Source: Sphingomonas sp. CROZ-RG-20F-R02-07 (GTDB lineage Bacteria > Pseudomonadota > Alphaproteobacteria > Sphingomonadales > Sphingomonadaceae). From it: 64,000 nucleotides of DNA. Every line of letters starts with the position of its first letter. Position 1 is the first letter of the stretch. Below are positions 23,562 through 32,346 of the stretch, piece by piece. Below the pieces are notes generated by a model, which worked only from the letters and a program-made list of their open reading frames with translations, was not told the origin of the DNA and made no database searches. The DNA lies in assembly GCF_022662335.1 (NCBI RefSeq), contig NZ_JAKNQJ010000008.1, positions 1 to 64,000 of the forward strand, written 5' to 3'. The position numbers and the translations under genes were made by a program.

Positions 23562-24430
23562 GGCTCGTCTCCTCTCGTGGACACGATCCCCCCTCCCCCT
23601 TCTCTTCTCGTCGGCACGACGGGCTCGGCTCCGAGCTGCTCACGCAAGACGTCGGATCTGATAGGATAGGCAAGACGAGGCAATGTGCGGCCAGTGTGGC
23701 GGGCGCTGCGCGTGAGCTCGAAACAGTAGGTGAAAAGGCTGGCCTGTCGGGCCGGGACTAGAATGCGCTCGCGGCGGCACCGTTCGAGCCATGCTCGGAG
23801 GTGTTCCTCCGTCCGCGGCCTCGGTGCGCCGAGCCTCACGAGTTGGTCGACGGCGCCGCCATGACCCGTCTCGAGATTTCGGATCTTGGACAGGGTGCGA
23901 TCGGAGATTGTCTCGCCGGCGATGCGAAGCACCGTCCGCGGCCTCGTTTGTCCGCGATAGGCGCCGGAGAGCGAGGCGTAGACGCAGCCGCAGTGCCCAA
24001 ACTGCGGGTCGGAAAAGCTGACGACGGACTGGATTACCGGCTTGGCCTGGCGCAGCAGTCGGAATGCGCGGGCGGCGAAATAGCTTTCACCGTTGGCGGC
24101 GACGGACGGTAGGCACAGAAGGCGTTGCAGCACGCAACCACGTGTCGGATCGTCGTAGCCGGTGTGCCGCGTGATGACCGCGCCTGATGCGGGCACTCCG
24201 AACACGATGATGCCGTCGAGAGAGGAAATGCCGCCACGGCCTGGACCGAAGAGCCCGACTGCCAGTTGCGCGGCGGGGTAGCGGCTAAGGTAGTGATGGT
24301 CGGCGACGAAAGCGCGTGCGGTGTCGTGGGCAACGACGTCAACGGCGTAGCGGCGTGGATCGATGACGGTATCGTCGGTCACGAAGCGGCTGCGCCGGTC
24401 GCGCCAGCGTTGTGAGCGGTCAGTGATCAT
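23510..24430 (-). CDS. Mom-like GNAT-fold DNA-modification acyltransferase (putative)
   Basis: Proteins of the phage Mu Mom type modify adenine in DNA and so block restriction. This 306-residue protein has the features I associate with that family: a HHYLSR motif at about 45-50, a strand LDGIIVFGVPAS, then LQRLLCLPSVAANGESYFAARAFRLL, SFSDPQFGHCGCVYASLSGAYRG (138-160) and RTLSKIRN. I base the call on these motifs from memory, so membership is probable rather than proven. The C-terminal 35 residues run through a purine tract and look unstructured. It is followed by an overlapping 95-aa gene and preceded, 11 bp away, by a DpdA-like gene, so both belong to one operon. Confidence 0.6.
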   Translation of the reverse strand: MITDRSQRWRDRRSRFVTDDTVIDPRRYAVDVVAHDTARAFVADHHYLSRYPAAQLAVGLFGPGRGGISSLDGIIVFGVPASGAVITRHTGYDDPTRGCVLQRLLCLPSVAANGESYFAARAFRLLRQAKPVIQSVVSFSDPQFGHCGCVYASLSGAYRGQTRPRTVLRIAGETISDRTLSKIRNLETGHGGAVDQLVRLGAPRPRTEEHLRAWLERCRRERILVPARQASLFTYCFELTRSARHTGRTLPRLAYPIRSDVLREQLGAEPVVPTRREGGGGIVSTRGDEPCASNGRSRSPRQTRTA

Positions 24431-24441
24431 GGTGAGCCTCG

Positions 24442-25452
24442 TCAGGCAGCGCGCTGATGGTAGAGGTCGGCAGCCCATGCTTCGACCCAGTTTGCCGTGA
24501 TCTCGTCATGGTCGAGGTCACCCGTCTCGATAAGGTCTCGGATCTGGGCGCGCGCTTCGGCGATGGCACGTTCCCATGGATCATCGACGGCGACGGGACG
24601 AGCCGAGTGGTCTGCGGCCTCGGGTAGCGTGACCGGAGCGGCAAGCGCTCGCCCGCACTGGCGTCGATACCAGCGCTCCATGTGGGCGGCGACCAACCTG
24701 TCGCTCTTCGCGACACCGCGTTGGATCGCGTCCCGTCGCGCCGCGATGCCGAAGGCTTGACTGTCGATCGAGGCGACCCAGCGCGAGAACGGCGCTAGGT
24801 AGGGCAAGGCGTCACCCTTGACGCCAAAGGCATGGGCACGGACGCCGACTGGTAGGACACGCGAGAGGCGCTCTACGACGGCGACAAGTCCTTCGGGGCC
24901 ATGGATGACGCGTCGGCACATGCTCCCGATGCCGACGGTAGTGCCGGGTAGGATCATGCCCTCGATCGCGTCGAGACAGCGGACGTAGTCGTCGGGTGTC
25001 CTGCCCTGCAGAACCGGCATGAAGCGGTTTGCGATGCCGAGGTCGATCGCACGCGCGAAGCACTCTCGGTTGGTCGCGATCGTTCGGGAGATACGGTCGA
25101 GTACCTCTTCCCGGTTCGACGCTACGCCGTCTTCGCAGCAATAGTCGATCGAGGACACCCGTCGGAACGGGTACGAGGCCGCTAAAGCCATGTAGTCGGC
25201 GATCGACCACGGTAGACCACCGTATCGGACCATCATCGAGTAGCCGGCGCTGTCGAGATCGAGGCTGACCAAGCCATCCGCATTAGCGAGCGTGGCCGTT
25301 CGCCATCCTGTCCATTCGCGCCAGCCATCGGCCTTGCGCCAGCGTGACAGGCAGTTGGCGGAAATCAGCACTGGCGCCTTGAGGCGCTCGGCGGTTGCGA
25401 GCAGCGCGCCGTTGGCGAGATGCGGTAGGCCGAGAATGATCTCGATCGTCAT
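24442..25452 (-). CDS. TGT-like 7-deazaguanine DNA-modification protein (DpdA-type, putative)
   Basis: DpdA proteins are tRNA-guanine-transglycosylase paralogues that put a 7-deazaguanine base into DNA. This 336-residue protein has a TGT-like barrel pattern: SLDLDSAGY at 63-71 (compare the general-acid DSGGF of TGT), MPVLQGRTPDDYVRC at 145-159, VGIGSMCRR at 173-181, HAFGVKG at 207-213 and SIDSQAF at 228-234, where TGT has its nucleophilic Asp. The zinc-binding cysteines of bacterial TGT are absent, as expected for DpdA-like members. It overlaps the upstream gene by 4 bp (ATGA). No preQ0 synthesis gene is seen nearby, so substrate would have to come from the host. Confidence 0.6.
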   Translation of the reverse strand: MTIEIILGLPHLANGALLATAERLKAPVLISANCLSRWRKADGWREWTGWRTATLANADGLVSLDLDSAGYSMMVRYGGLPWSIADYMALAASYPFRRVSSIDYCCEDGVASNREEVLDRISRTIATNRECFARAIDLGIANRFMPVLQGRTPDDYVRCLDAIEGMILPGTTVGIGSMCRRVIHGPEGLVAVVERLSRVLPVGVRAHAFGVKGDALPYLAPFSRWVASIDSQAFGIAARRDAIQRGVAKSDRLVAAHMERWYRRQCGRALAAPVTLPEAADHSARPVAVDDPWERAIAEARAQIRDLIETGDLDHDEITANWVEAWAADLYHQRAA

Positions 25453-25835
25453 GACCCATCACCCCGATAAATGGTGGGATAGCCGCTGATCGTCGTCAGC
25501 TTGCCTTCTATGATGCCGATCGAGACGTTGCCGTGCAGGTCGAGACGGCGATCGCCGCGTCGGCGTATGTAGAAGTCGAGCAGGCCGCGACCGTCTGCGG
25601 TCAGCTCGACGCCGCGCGTAAAGGCGGCCCACGGCTCGTAGTCATCGAGATCGGTGTCCTGCCAGTCGGGATCATCACTGATCAGCGCGAAGTTGATGGA
25701 TGTTTCGCCCGATGCGAGGCTCTGCCGGCGTCCGACCTCAAGGATGACCTGCCCGACCCGCTCAAATTTCGCTTCTCGGCGGGCGGCTTCACGGATGGCC
25801 GCGATGTCAGTCGACGTGGGGCGGAACCGGATCAT
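25449..25835 (-). CDS. Hypothetical protein of the DNA-modification operon (128 aa)
   Basis: A 128-residue soluble protein with a helical N-terminus (IAAIREAARREAKFERVGQVILEV) and a beta-rich C-terminal half ending YPTIYRGDGS. Start and stop overlap the neighbouring genes (TGATG at 25835, ATGA at 25449-25452), so it is coupled to the DpdA-like gene. No family recognised. Confidence 0.65.
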   Translation of the reverse strand: MIRFRPTSTDIAAIREAARREAKFERVGQVILEVGRRQSLASGETSINFALISDDPDWQDTDLDDYEPWAAFTRGVELTADGRGLLDFYIRRRGDRRLDLHGNVSIGIIEGKLTTISGYPTIYRGDGS

Positions 25836-26194
25836 CAGAGATCCTCCCGCAGCATGAGCGTCAGCACACGCGTCGTCAGGCTGGCGTTCGCTGGATCTTC
25901 CGAGCCCCATTCGAGGGCCGCATCGAAGTAGTCGATGCGGAAGAACACCGTGGTCTGGTCGACCATAAAGGATCCGCGATCGCGTTCCGGACAGTCCGCG
26001 GGAAAGCTGTGTCGACGCAATTCCTGGAGCAGCCGAGCTTGTGCCACGGCCTCGGACGCGAGCGTGCCGGTCGACAAGGTGGCGAGGCACGTGCGCGTGA
26101 CGGTGATGCGCGCGGTTCGATCAAAGCCTTGGCGGCAGCGGTCGTTAAGTCGCGCGATGGCTTCAACGCGCGTTTCGGCAGCGGTCTCGATCAT
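25835..26194 (-). CDS. DUF3768 family protein
   Basis: A 119-residue protein that fits DUF3768: the N-terminal IARLNDRCRQ, a threonine-rich strand ITVTRTCLATL, and the C-terminal signature VFFRIDYFDAALEWGSEDPANASLTTRVLTLML. DUF3768 proteins are common on alphaproteobacterial plasmids, have no known activity and often lie beside anti-restriction genes. The ATG at 26194 is the likely start, and the end overlaps the next gene as TGATG. Confidence 0.75.
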   Translation of the reverse strand: MIETAAETRVEAIARLNDRCRQGFDRTARITVTRTCLATLSTGTLASEAVAQARLLQELRRHSFPADCPERDRGSFMVDQTTVFFRIDYFDAALEWGSEDPANASLTTRVLTLMLREDL

Positions 26195-26230
26195 GGTTCG
26201 ATCCTCGGTTCGTTTGTCGGTTGTGTTGGG

Positions 26231-27169
26231 TCAGGCGGCCATCGCGTCCGCGTGGCCGCGGCCTCGTTGGGCGAAGGCCAAGTGGAAGCGGTCGAGCCAG
26301 TCGCCCATCTTCGGACGCTCTCCGATCGGGACGGTGGCCGCGACGTCCTGGAAGCGGATGAGATCGGTGGGAGCGTCGCGCACGATGCGATCGATCTCAT
26401 CGGCCGGGAGTAGGGCCTCGGCTCGAATGAAAGTTGTCATCGATCCGGGGCGCGCCCTGGTCGATCGGCGCCAGAGCCCCTCGACCGTGTGAAGCCGGGG
26501 TGCTGCGCGCGCCTCGACTAGGACGATCAGGCGAAGGCACCACGGCGGAAGGCTGCGGATCTCGTCCGGCTTGTTGGCGATGCACAGGATACAGGCCGAC
26601 TTGGGCGGTACAGGCAGGCCTTCGGCCTCGATCCGGGAAACGCATTGCGGACGGTCCCAATTCCACTCCCGTAGTGGGGAACGGCATTCGTAGAGGGGAT
26701 CGTCGATGGTCAGCGCATGGTTGGCGCGCGCTGTGTCGCGAGGACCGGCGTCGTAGCCGATCAGTCGGACGACACGTTGCCCTCGGTCCCATGCTTCGAT
26801 CGCCGGCTGCCAGGTCTTGAGAAAGGCGTCTTGCGGAGCCTTTTTGTATTTGAGGCTGCATGATGATCCCCCGAGCGACTTGCTCGGCAGGGTCGCGTTC
26901 GTCAGGCACATCTCCAGTATGCCGAAGTAGGGTGGCCAGTGTTTGAAGCGCTTGGGTACGTAAGAGACGAGCTCGAACCGTATGCCGCGATCGCGCATCC
27001 AGGGGCGAATGATGTCGAGGTAGTCGTAGGTTTCGGGCTTCTCGTTGCCGGTGTCGGCGCTGAGCACGAGATCGGGAGCTTCGCCTCGGGCGTGAAGCTC
27101 GACCAACAGTGCCGTGCTGTCCACGCCGATCCCGTAGGAAAGGACATTTGGAGGGGACGGCAGCGTCAT
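26231..27169 (-). CDS. PP-loop ATP pyrophosphatase, PAPS-reductase family
   Basis: Enzymes of this family activate a substrate by adenylation, and members act in sulfur transfer, tRNA thiolation and DNA phosphorothioation (DndC). The PP-loop SYGIGVDST is at residues 11-19. Cysteines in SSCSLKYK near 109 and in PPKSACILCIANKPDE near 199 resemble metal or Fe-S ligands seen in phage and plasmid members. At 312 aa it is full length. The ATG at 27169 has AAGGGGAT upstream and overlaps the preceding stop (ATGA). It lies in the same operon as the Mom-like and DpdA-like genes, so a DNA-base modification role is a fair inference. Confidence 0.75.
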   Translation of the reverse strand: MTLPSPPNVLSYGIGVDSTALLVELHARGEAPDLVLSADTGNEKPETYDYLDIIRPWMRDRGIRFELVSYVPKRFKHWPPYFGILEMCLTNATLPSKSLGGSSCSLKYKKAPQDAFLKTWQPAIEAWDRGQRVVRLIGYDAGPRDTARANHALTIDDPLYECRSPLREWNWDRPQCVSRIEAEGLPVPPKSACILCIANKPDEIRSLPPWCLRLIVLVEARAAPRLHTVEGLWRRSTRARPGSMTTFIRAEALLPADEIDRIVRDAPTDLIRFQDVAATVPIGERPKMGDWLDRFHLAFAQRGRGHADAMAA

Positions 27170-27363
27170 GGCTGATCCCCTTCCGGCTCGAGGTAGCTGT
27201 CGTACGGTACGCCGGCAGCTTCGACCCATCCGCCTTCGCAATCGAGGTCCTCGATCCGGGTCATCAGCGCGGCGCGCAGCTGTCGCGCGTCGACGTCGTG
27301 GCCACGATCGTCGTTCGAGACGACACTGAAGGCGATCGCATAGGCATGATTGAAGCGCGCCAT
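27166..27363 (-). CDS. Hypothetical small protein (65 aa)
   Basis: A 65-residue acidic protein (MARFNHAYAIAFSVVSNDDRGHDVDARQ ... DSYLEPEGDQP). The stop overlaps the PP-loop ATPase start by 4 bp, and the gene begins 1 bp after the GHKL ATPase stop. Unknown function; probably a coupled accessory protein. Confidence 0.65.
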   Translation of the reverse strand: MARFNHAYAIAFSVVSNDDRGHDVDARQLRAALMTRIEDLDCEGGWVEAAGVPYDSYLEPEGDQP

Positions 27364-27364
27364 G

Positions 27365-29059
27365 TCACGCGCCCTCCCCGCCTGCGCCGGTCGCGGTAAC
27401 GGTGCGCTCGACGATCTGCACCTCGAGGCGATCCCGGTTGATGACGACGGTTACGGTGCGGTCTGCGGGAACCATGAAGTAATGCCCCGACAGCTTGTCC
27501 CGGATGCGGCTTTCGAGCGCTGCATCGTCGCCCTCAAGCAGGCCGATGACCCGCTCGGCCGCGTCCGCCTGGAAACGCTCCTGCTGGGTGTCGTAGCTGT
27601 CGGCGTCGCTATCCGTGGAGGGTTCGAAGGCGGCGCGCTCGAAGAGATCGGCGACGTCCAGGGCGGTCCGGCTGCTGCCGCGGCGCACGAAAATCGACGT
27701 TTGGTCGACCGAATTGCATGTCCATTCATCCGGGGCGAAGGCGACGTCCGCTGCAGTCGAGACCTCGATGGACGCGCCAGCGTGCGATACGGTCGCCACC
27801 ATCGTGATCGCGTCGACCCAGCCATCCTCGGCGTCGCTCGGCGCATCAAGCGTAGCCGAAACCACGAACTCGCGGTCACTCTGCAGGACGCGAAAACGTA
27901 GGTCATCGACCCGGGCGAGAACGTCGTACCAGCGGTAGCCTGTGAAGGCGTCCTGGGCCACGACGAGAGGTCCGCCGAACGGATTATGCGCGGCGATTGC
28001 GTCCGCGGCAGGCTGTGCGACCAGTGCCTCGAAGTCTGACATAATCACCATGGAGGTATCGGTCGTGCGCTCGCCCGTGGCGTAGTTGCGCCCGCTATCT
28101 GCGGCGGGAGCCACCCATCCGAATAGGTACGCTTCCGCTTCTGGCAACTCGACGCCGAGGTCGAGTGCAGCCCGCCAGTGTTCTGCGGACAAGCGGTGCG
28201 CTCCTTGCGAGGCAATCGCACGGAAAATGGCGACGCTGACCGCGTCTTGCAGCGCCGCCAGGCCCTCGTTCTCGATCACCTCCTTGCGAGCTGGAAGTAC
28301 GAGCTGGATCTGCGGCGCATCGAAGATGTCGACGCGTGCGATCCAGTGTGCACCGCGATCGACCTCCTGGATCTGCAGCAGTTTGCAGGGGAGCGTCAGC
28401 CCGTGGAAATTCAAGCGACCTTCGCGGGTGGAGTAGTGCGATGGGTGCTTTTGGAAAACGCCGATCCGGGTCCCGTTCCACTCTTCGACATGGATTGCAT
28501 CCTGCAGCCAGTCCTCGCGCGGTAGCGTATCTCCGTTCAGGGTCACCGGGAGGGGGTAGTGTTTCGCGGCCGTGGCGACGTCGTCGGCCAGTGTCTTCAG
28601 CCAGGCGTCGGGAACTTTGATCGTGATGGCTGTGCCGCGCGAGATTGGGTCGGGCGAGATTGCGATTGGTCGGCTCGTCTCCCACGCCGAGGCGGGGATG
28701 TGCGCCATCCATCCCCGCCGGTCGGGACGGGAGAAGGAACGGACGATCACGTCCCGACCGGCGAGGCTGAACACGCCCATACCTGCCGGGTCTTCCATGC
28801 GACGAGTTTGCTCCGACCATCCCGAGCGTCCGAGTGTGACGATTGAAGCAGGATCGGCGATGCCGTGGCCATCATCGATGATGTGGAGGAGCGTGTCGGG
28901 TCCGCCCGTTTGGATCAGGACCGCGACCGCAATAGCGCCGGCTCGGCGGGCGTTCTGGAAGAGCTCGGTCACCACGTCGAAGGCGGTGTTGTTGAAGAGC
29001 CGTGTGACCTTCGCGATCGTCTCGGGCTCGACCGCGGTCGCTATGGTGGCGGGGATCAT
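27365..29059 (-). CDS. GHKL-fold ATPase (Hsp90/MutL/histidine-kinase superfamily)
   Basis: A 564-residue protein whose first 100 residues carry a GHKL ATP-binding site: N box FDVVTELFQNARRAGA at about 22-37, G1 IDDGHGI, and G2 DPAGMGVFSLAG. Beyond it are beta-rich segments and a C-terminal acidic half, with no kinase or endonuclease motif I can see. The ATG at 29059 follows GAGGAG. The open frame extends further upstream only because of a homopolymer shift in the Myb-like gene. GHKL ATPases of unknown role accompany many prokaryotic defence and anti-defence loci. This one heads the operon that contains the putative DNA-modification enzymes. Confidence 0.8.
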   Translation of the reverse strand: MIPATIATAVEPETIAKVTRLFNNTAFDVVTELFQNARRAGAIAVAVLIQTGGPDTLLHIIDDGHGIADPASIVTLGRSGWSEQTRRMEDPAGMGVFSLAGRDVIVRSFSRPDRRGWMAHIPASAWETSRPIAISPDPISRGTAITIKVPDAWLKTLADDVATAAKHYPLPVTLNGDTLPREDWLQDAIHVEEWNGTRIGVFQKHPSHYSTREGRLNFHGLTLPCKLLQIQEVDRGAHWIARVDIFDAPQIQLVLPARKEVIENEGLAALQDAVSVAIFRAIASQGAHRLSAEHWRAALDLGVELPEAEAYLFGWVAPAADSGRNYATGERTTDTSMVIMSDFEALVAQPAADAIAAHNPFGGPLVVAQDAFTGYRWYDVLARVDDLRFRVLQSDREFVVSATLDAPSDAEDGWVDAITMVATVSHAGASIEVSTAADVAFAPDEWTCNSVDQTSIFVRRGSSRTALDVADLFERAAFEPSTDSDADSYDTQQERFQADAAERVIGLLEGDDAALESRIRDKLSGHYFMVPADRTVTVVINRDRLEVQIVERTVTATGAGGEGA

Positions 29060-29139
29060 GATGCGCTCCTCGTGGCTGGCGTGCCTTTCACGCCCACCCG
29101 AGTTCTCCCCCTCCCCTTCGAGCCACGGTCGATCCCGGC

Positions 29140-30128
29140 CTACGGCCGCGGAGATAGGCCGAGAATGTCCTGCAGCGTCGGGGCGGGCTTGCGACGCGCG
29201 CGGCGGCCGAACCTGACCCCCCTGCTTCTCGGCGAATTTATGGACGGCAGCATACTTGCGCCCGAGCGCCGTCGCGAGATCGGGCAAGGCGATGTCATGG
29301 GCGTGTGCAAGCGCGAGGGCGCGCCGGTCGTCGTCGCTCCAGGGCCGGTGGTAGCCGTGAACCAAACCCAAGAGATTGGCGCGGGTGAAGAGAGAGGCTT
29401 TGGTCCGCCCCATTTTGGCGGCGAGATCGGTCATCGGCATCTTGCCGTAGTGATCGCGGAGAGTCGTGATGTCGGCTTCGGTCCAGATGGGACCGCCTCG
29501 AAACCCGTTTCGGTTTGCGTGCGTGCCACGCAGTCCGAGATGGTCGACCCGCCAGTTGATCGAACTGGTGCTGCGGCCGAGCCGCTCGATCAGCGGAGTG
29601 CGGCTCGTCCCATCGGTATAGACGCGGGACAGAAGTGCGTCCTCATCGGGTGTCCATAGGCGCCCCCAACCGCGGCCGTAGCCAAGCTTGCGTAGATGGG
29701 GGCCAAAGCCCGCCTTCGTGCGTCGCGGGAAGCCCTCGGCCACCATTCTTTCGATGATGTCGAGATAGCGATGGCCTTCGGCCGCCAGGGTCAGCGCGCG
29801 CGCCGCCTCGGCCTCGGTCCATCCCGGGGGATTGTTTGGGTGCCGCAGGCCGAGAGTGCTCGCGCGGGTGATCGTTCCGGATAGCGGTCGACCGATCAGG
29901 GCTGCGATCTGTGCGACAGCTATCGCACGCTCGAAACCGGCGCGCAGCTGCGCATCTTCCCAATCGGTCCAGCGCGGCGCGTTGCCTTCGGTGAGTCCGA
30001 GAACGCCAGCGCGCGCGTAGATCGCGGTGCAGCCCCGACCAAGATCCTGCGCCAGCGCGGACGCCGGTTGTGAACCGTACTCGCGTGTCAGCCAGGCGTC
30101 CTCGGCCTCGCTCCACGTCCGTTGCGAG
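29140..30128 (-). pseudogene. Myb/SANT-like repeat DNA-binding protein, C-terminal part (inversion and frameshift)
   Basis: At least four Myb/SANT or GcrA-type units are readable: TWSEAEDAWLTREYG, RWTDWEDAQLRAGF, GWTEAEAARALTLA, LWTPDEDALLSRVY and IWTEADITTLRDHYG, each followed by a helix such as LAAKMGRTKASLFTRANLLGL. Such arrays bind DNA. The gene lost its start through the inversion at about 30.13 kb; the missing N-terminus is on the other strand at 30819-31065. Near the 3' end a run of six C (29217-29222) throws the frame off. With five, the protein ends RKPAPTLQDILGLSPRP at 29140, which looks genuine. Confidence 0.7.
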
Positions 30129-30822
30129 TTTCGGCGTCGCGACCCTCACCGACCTGTGCGCTCGAGGCCGCAAGCGGGGCCTTGCGCCTGTGATAGCCAC
30201 CCAACGTCTCGCCAAGCTCTCGACTTCCGTCGTCTCCGAGCTGCAAAACGTGCTCGTCGGCCTCAACGTCTTCGACCGTGACATCGCGAGGGCAGCTGAC
30301 CTCCTCGGTTTCTCCGCCAAGGAAGCCGACGCTCTGCGAACGCTCGTGCCAGGAGACTTCTTCGCGATGGGGCCGGCGCTCTCGGCGACACCGTGCCTCG
30401 CCCACATCGATCCGACGATCACCGAACATATCGGCAAAACCCCGGAGCTGCGCGCCGCAGCATCCGTTGACGCGTCCGAAGCCGCCCGGCTGCTCGACCT
30501 CGCCGGCCTTGCCGAAGTGGCGGACCACGGACCCGCCATCGCGCTCAAAGGCACACGCGCACTCGACGCGTTCCTCCTCGATCCAGGTGCGACCGACGCA
30601 GCCGCGATCATCGAGGCGCTCAAGCGAATTTCGCCGAACGCCAGCACGGCACGAGACCTCGCCAAGCACCTGTCGATCGACATCGAGCGGACCGATCGCG
30701 CGCTCAATCTGCTGTCGGCGATCACCGCGGTCGACACGATGCCGAAGGGCGAGGATCGTATCGCCCGTCTCCACGCACGTCTGCGCGCTCGCCTCAGCGA
30801 CGTCGCCGTGGTGGCACTATGA
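30129..30822 (+). pseudogene. HerA/DUF87-like ATPase, C-terminal part on the inverted segment
   Basis: This reads GVATLTDLCARGRKRGLAPVIATQRLAKLSTSVVSEL (compare the DUF87/HerA region after Walker B), then a helical tail ending VVAL. It has no start of its own. Its natural N-terminal half lies on the opposite strand at 31066-31566. The stop overlaps the next ATG (CTATGACC, 30819-30822), so before inversion the ATPase and the Myb-like gene were translationally coupled. Confidence 0.75.
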
Positions 30823-31065
30823 CCGACCTTACTCCGGACGTCGTCGAGCTCGTCGCCTGCCCGAACCGAGCGGCACCAGCCGGCCGTCTCCACGAAATCG
30901 CCTACCGGGCCGATGCCTGGACCCCTGATGAGGTCGGAACGCTCGAGCGCCTGTTCCGCGACGACGTTGCAATCGAGGAAATCGCGTCGGCGATCGGCCG
31001 CCGAGTGCATGGCGTGCGCGACAAGATCGCGACGCTCGGTTTGCGGAGAGCCGACGCGCTTCCGC
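30819..31065 (+). pseudogene. Myb-like repeat protein, N-terminal part on the inverted segment
   Basis: Begins MTDLTPDVVELVACPNRAAP and has one SANT-type unit (AWTPDEVGTLERLFRDDVAIEEIASAIGRRVHGVRDKIATLGLRR) before the sequence turns to nonsense at the inversion junction. Its continuation is the minus-strand piece at 29140-30128. The start overlaps the ATPase stop by 4 bp. Confidence 0.7.
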
Positions 31066-31566
31066 GTCGCGAGCGGATCCAGCCACATGGGGCGCCAGCA
31101 GGTGGCCCTCGTCGATGCAGACGAGCACGGTGTGTTCCCAATCCTCGCGTGGCGCGCCGATTAGGCCGGCGAAGAAGGCGGCGGCTTTAATAATGCGTTG
31201 ATCCGGATCGAGATCGGTCAGATCGATATGGATCGAGAGCCGGTGATGGCGGCTGCGAGCAGCCGCGGCGGTCAAGCCGTCTGCGGTCAACTCGACGGCC
31301 CGGATCGTCGTGGCGCCGATATGGCGCGCGAGGTTCTCGAACTCGCCTTCAGGGTCGACAATCGCGATCGTCGTATAGTCGAAGGCCTCTTCGATAATCC
31401 GCCGCAGGGTACGGCTTTTGCCGGCACCCGAGCTACCCTGAATGAGCAGTCGGCCGGCAAGGAGCCGGTCGAGGTCGAGGTGGAGTGGGCCTGTCGAGTG
31501 GTGACCCAATGGTACGCGATTGTCCGCGGCCTCGGGCAGCGGCCGGAGCGGGGTGACGCAGGTCAT
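31066..31566 (-). pseudogene. HerA/DUF87-like ATPase, N-terminal part
   Basis: The ATG at 31566 begins MTCVTPLRPLPEAADN. Walker A is GSSGAGKS in LLIQGSSGAGKSRTLRRI, and Walker B is VLVCIDEGHLLAPH. After SARDAEARR the frame turns to an Arg-rich nonsense tail, at the point where the inverted segment starts. Joined to 30129-30822 it would give an ATPase of about 400 residues of the HerA-like FtsK/HerA class, a class that includes DNA translocases and defence-island ATPases. Confidence 0.75.
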
Positions 31567-31648
31567 GATGGCGGTCTTTCCGATGTATGGAGATGAGGTC
31601 GGCGTTGCGAGCTGGTCTTGATCGACGGGCGCGCGGTGGACGCAGCCT

Positions 31649-32293
31649 TCAGGGCAACGAAGCGACCTGCTTGGTGATCGGCGCCGTGCTCTCGACACGC
31701 TCTGCCGAGAGCGTGTCGAAGGTTTCGGGCATGATGCGAGCGTCGTAGCGGGTCTTGTCGACAAGGCCGTAGATGGCCTCGCCCTCGTGGCGCGCGAAGC
31801 CGAGCGCATCGACGCTGGCAACGCGGCGGAAGACGCACCCGACTTTGCCGTCGGGAACCCAGTCTGCCCACGAGCCGGACGCGGAGACGCTTTCGTACTG
31901 GCCGATAATGGCGGTGTAGGCGGCGCGACGTCGAACGACGTGGCTTTCGCCGACAGTGATCTCTTCGCCGGTCAGAGCGGTCCAGCGATCAGGATGCCAG
32001 CACCGCACCGACCTACGGGCATTCTCGACTTGGAGGGCGATCCCGGGCACCGGCAGGCGCCGGAACTCGCTCGCAAAGCCATAGAGTACCAGCGCATAGT
32101 CGACGTCCTCCTCGTAGAAAGGGTCAGTACGGCGCAGCGCATCAGCCATAGCTGCCTGGCGCTCGTCGGACAGGACGTAGCCACCATGGCTGGGGGTGCA
32201 GACGCGCCATATACCGGGCAGGACCTGGTCGGCGCGATCGGGTGAGCCCCATGGCGTGGTTTCTGGTCGAGGGCTCGGCTGGAAGCGGGTCAT
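31649..32293 (-). CDS. DUF7007-like hypothetical protein (214 aa)
   Basis: The sequence TPWGSPDRADQVLPGIWRVCTPSHGGYVLSDERQAAM, with YEEDVDYALVLYGF further on, matches my memory of the DUF7007 signature found on sphingomonad and rhizobial plasmids; function unknown. The C-terminal part contains beta-rich CVFRRVASVDALGF. The ATG at 32293 lies 82 bp after a HerA-operon-distal gap; a purine tract precedes it (32322-32339). Confidence 0.65.
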   Translation of the reverse strand: MTRFQPSPRPETTPWGSPDRADQVLPGIWRVCTPSHGGYVLSDERQAAMADALRRTDPFYEEDVDYALVLYGFASEFRRLPVPGIALQVENARRSVRCWHPDRWTALTGEEITVGESHVVRRRAAYTAIIGQYESVSASGSWADWVPDGKVGCVFRRVASVDALGFARHEGEAIYGLVDKTRYDARIMPETFDTLSAERVESTAPITKQVASLP

Positions 32294-32346
32294 CTGTCAT
32301 CTCCCTTCTGGATCGGACAGGCCCCTCCCTCTCTCCTTCACTGGAT

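Noticed and set aside
30134..31072. Inversion by the serine recombinase at 51.7 kb
   Set aside because: The junction sequences share only a 9-bp GCGTCGCGA in direct orientation and do not resemble the recombinase's own 16-bp inverted repeat.
30088..31190. Plus-strand ATPase and Myb fragments as independent intact genes
   Set aside because: The ATPase fragment lacks a P-loop and a genuine start, and the Myb fragment turns to Arg-rich nonsense. Both have matching halves on the opposite strand.
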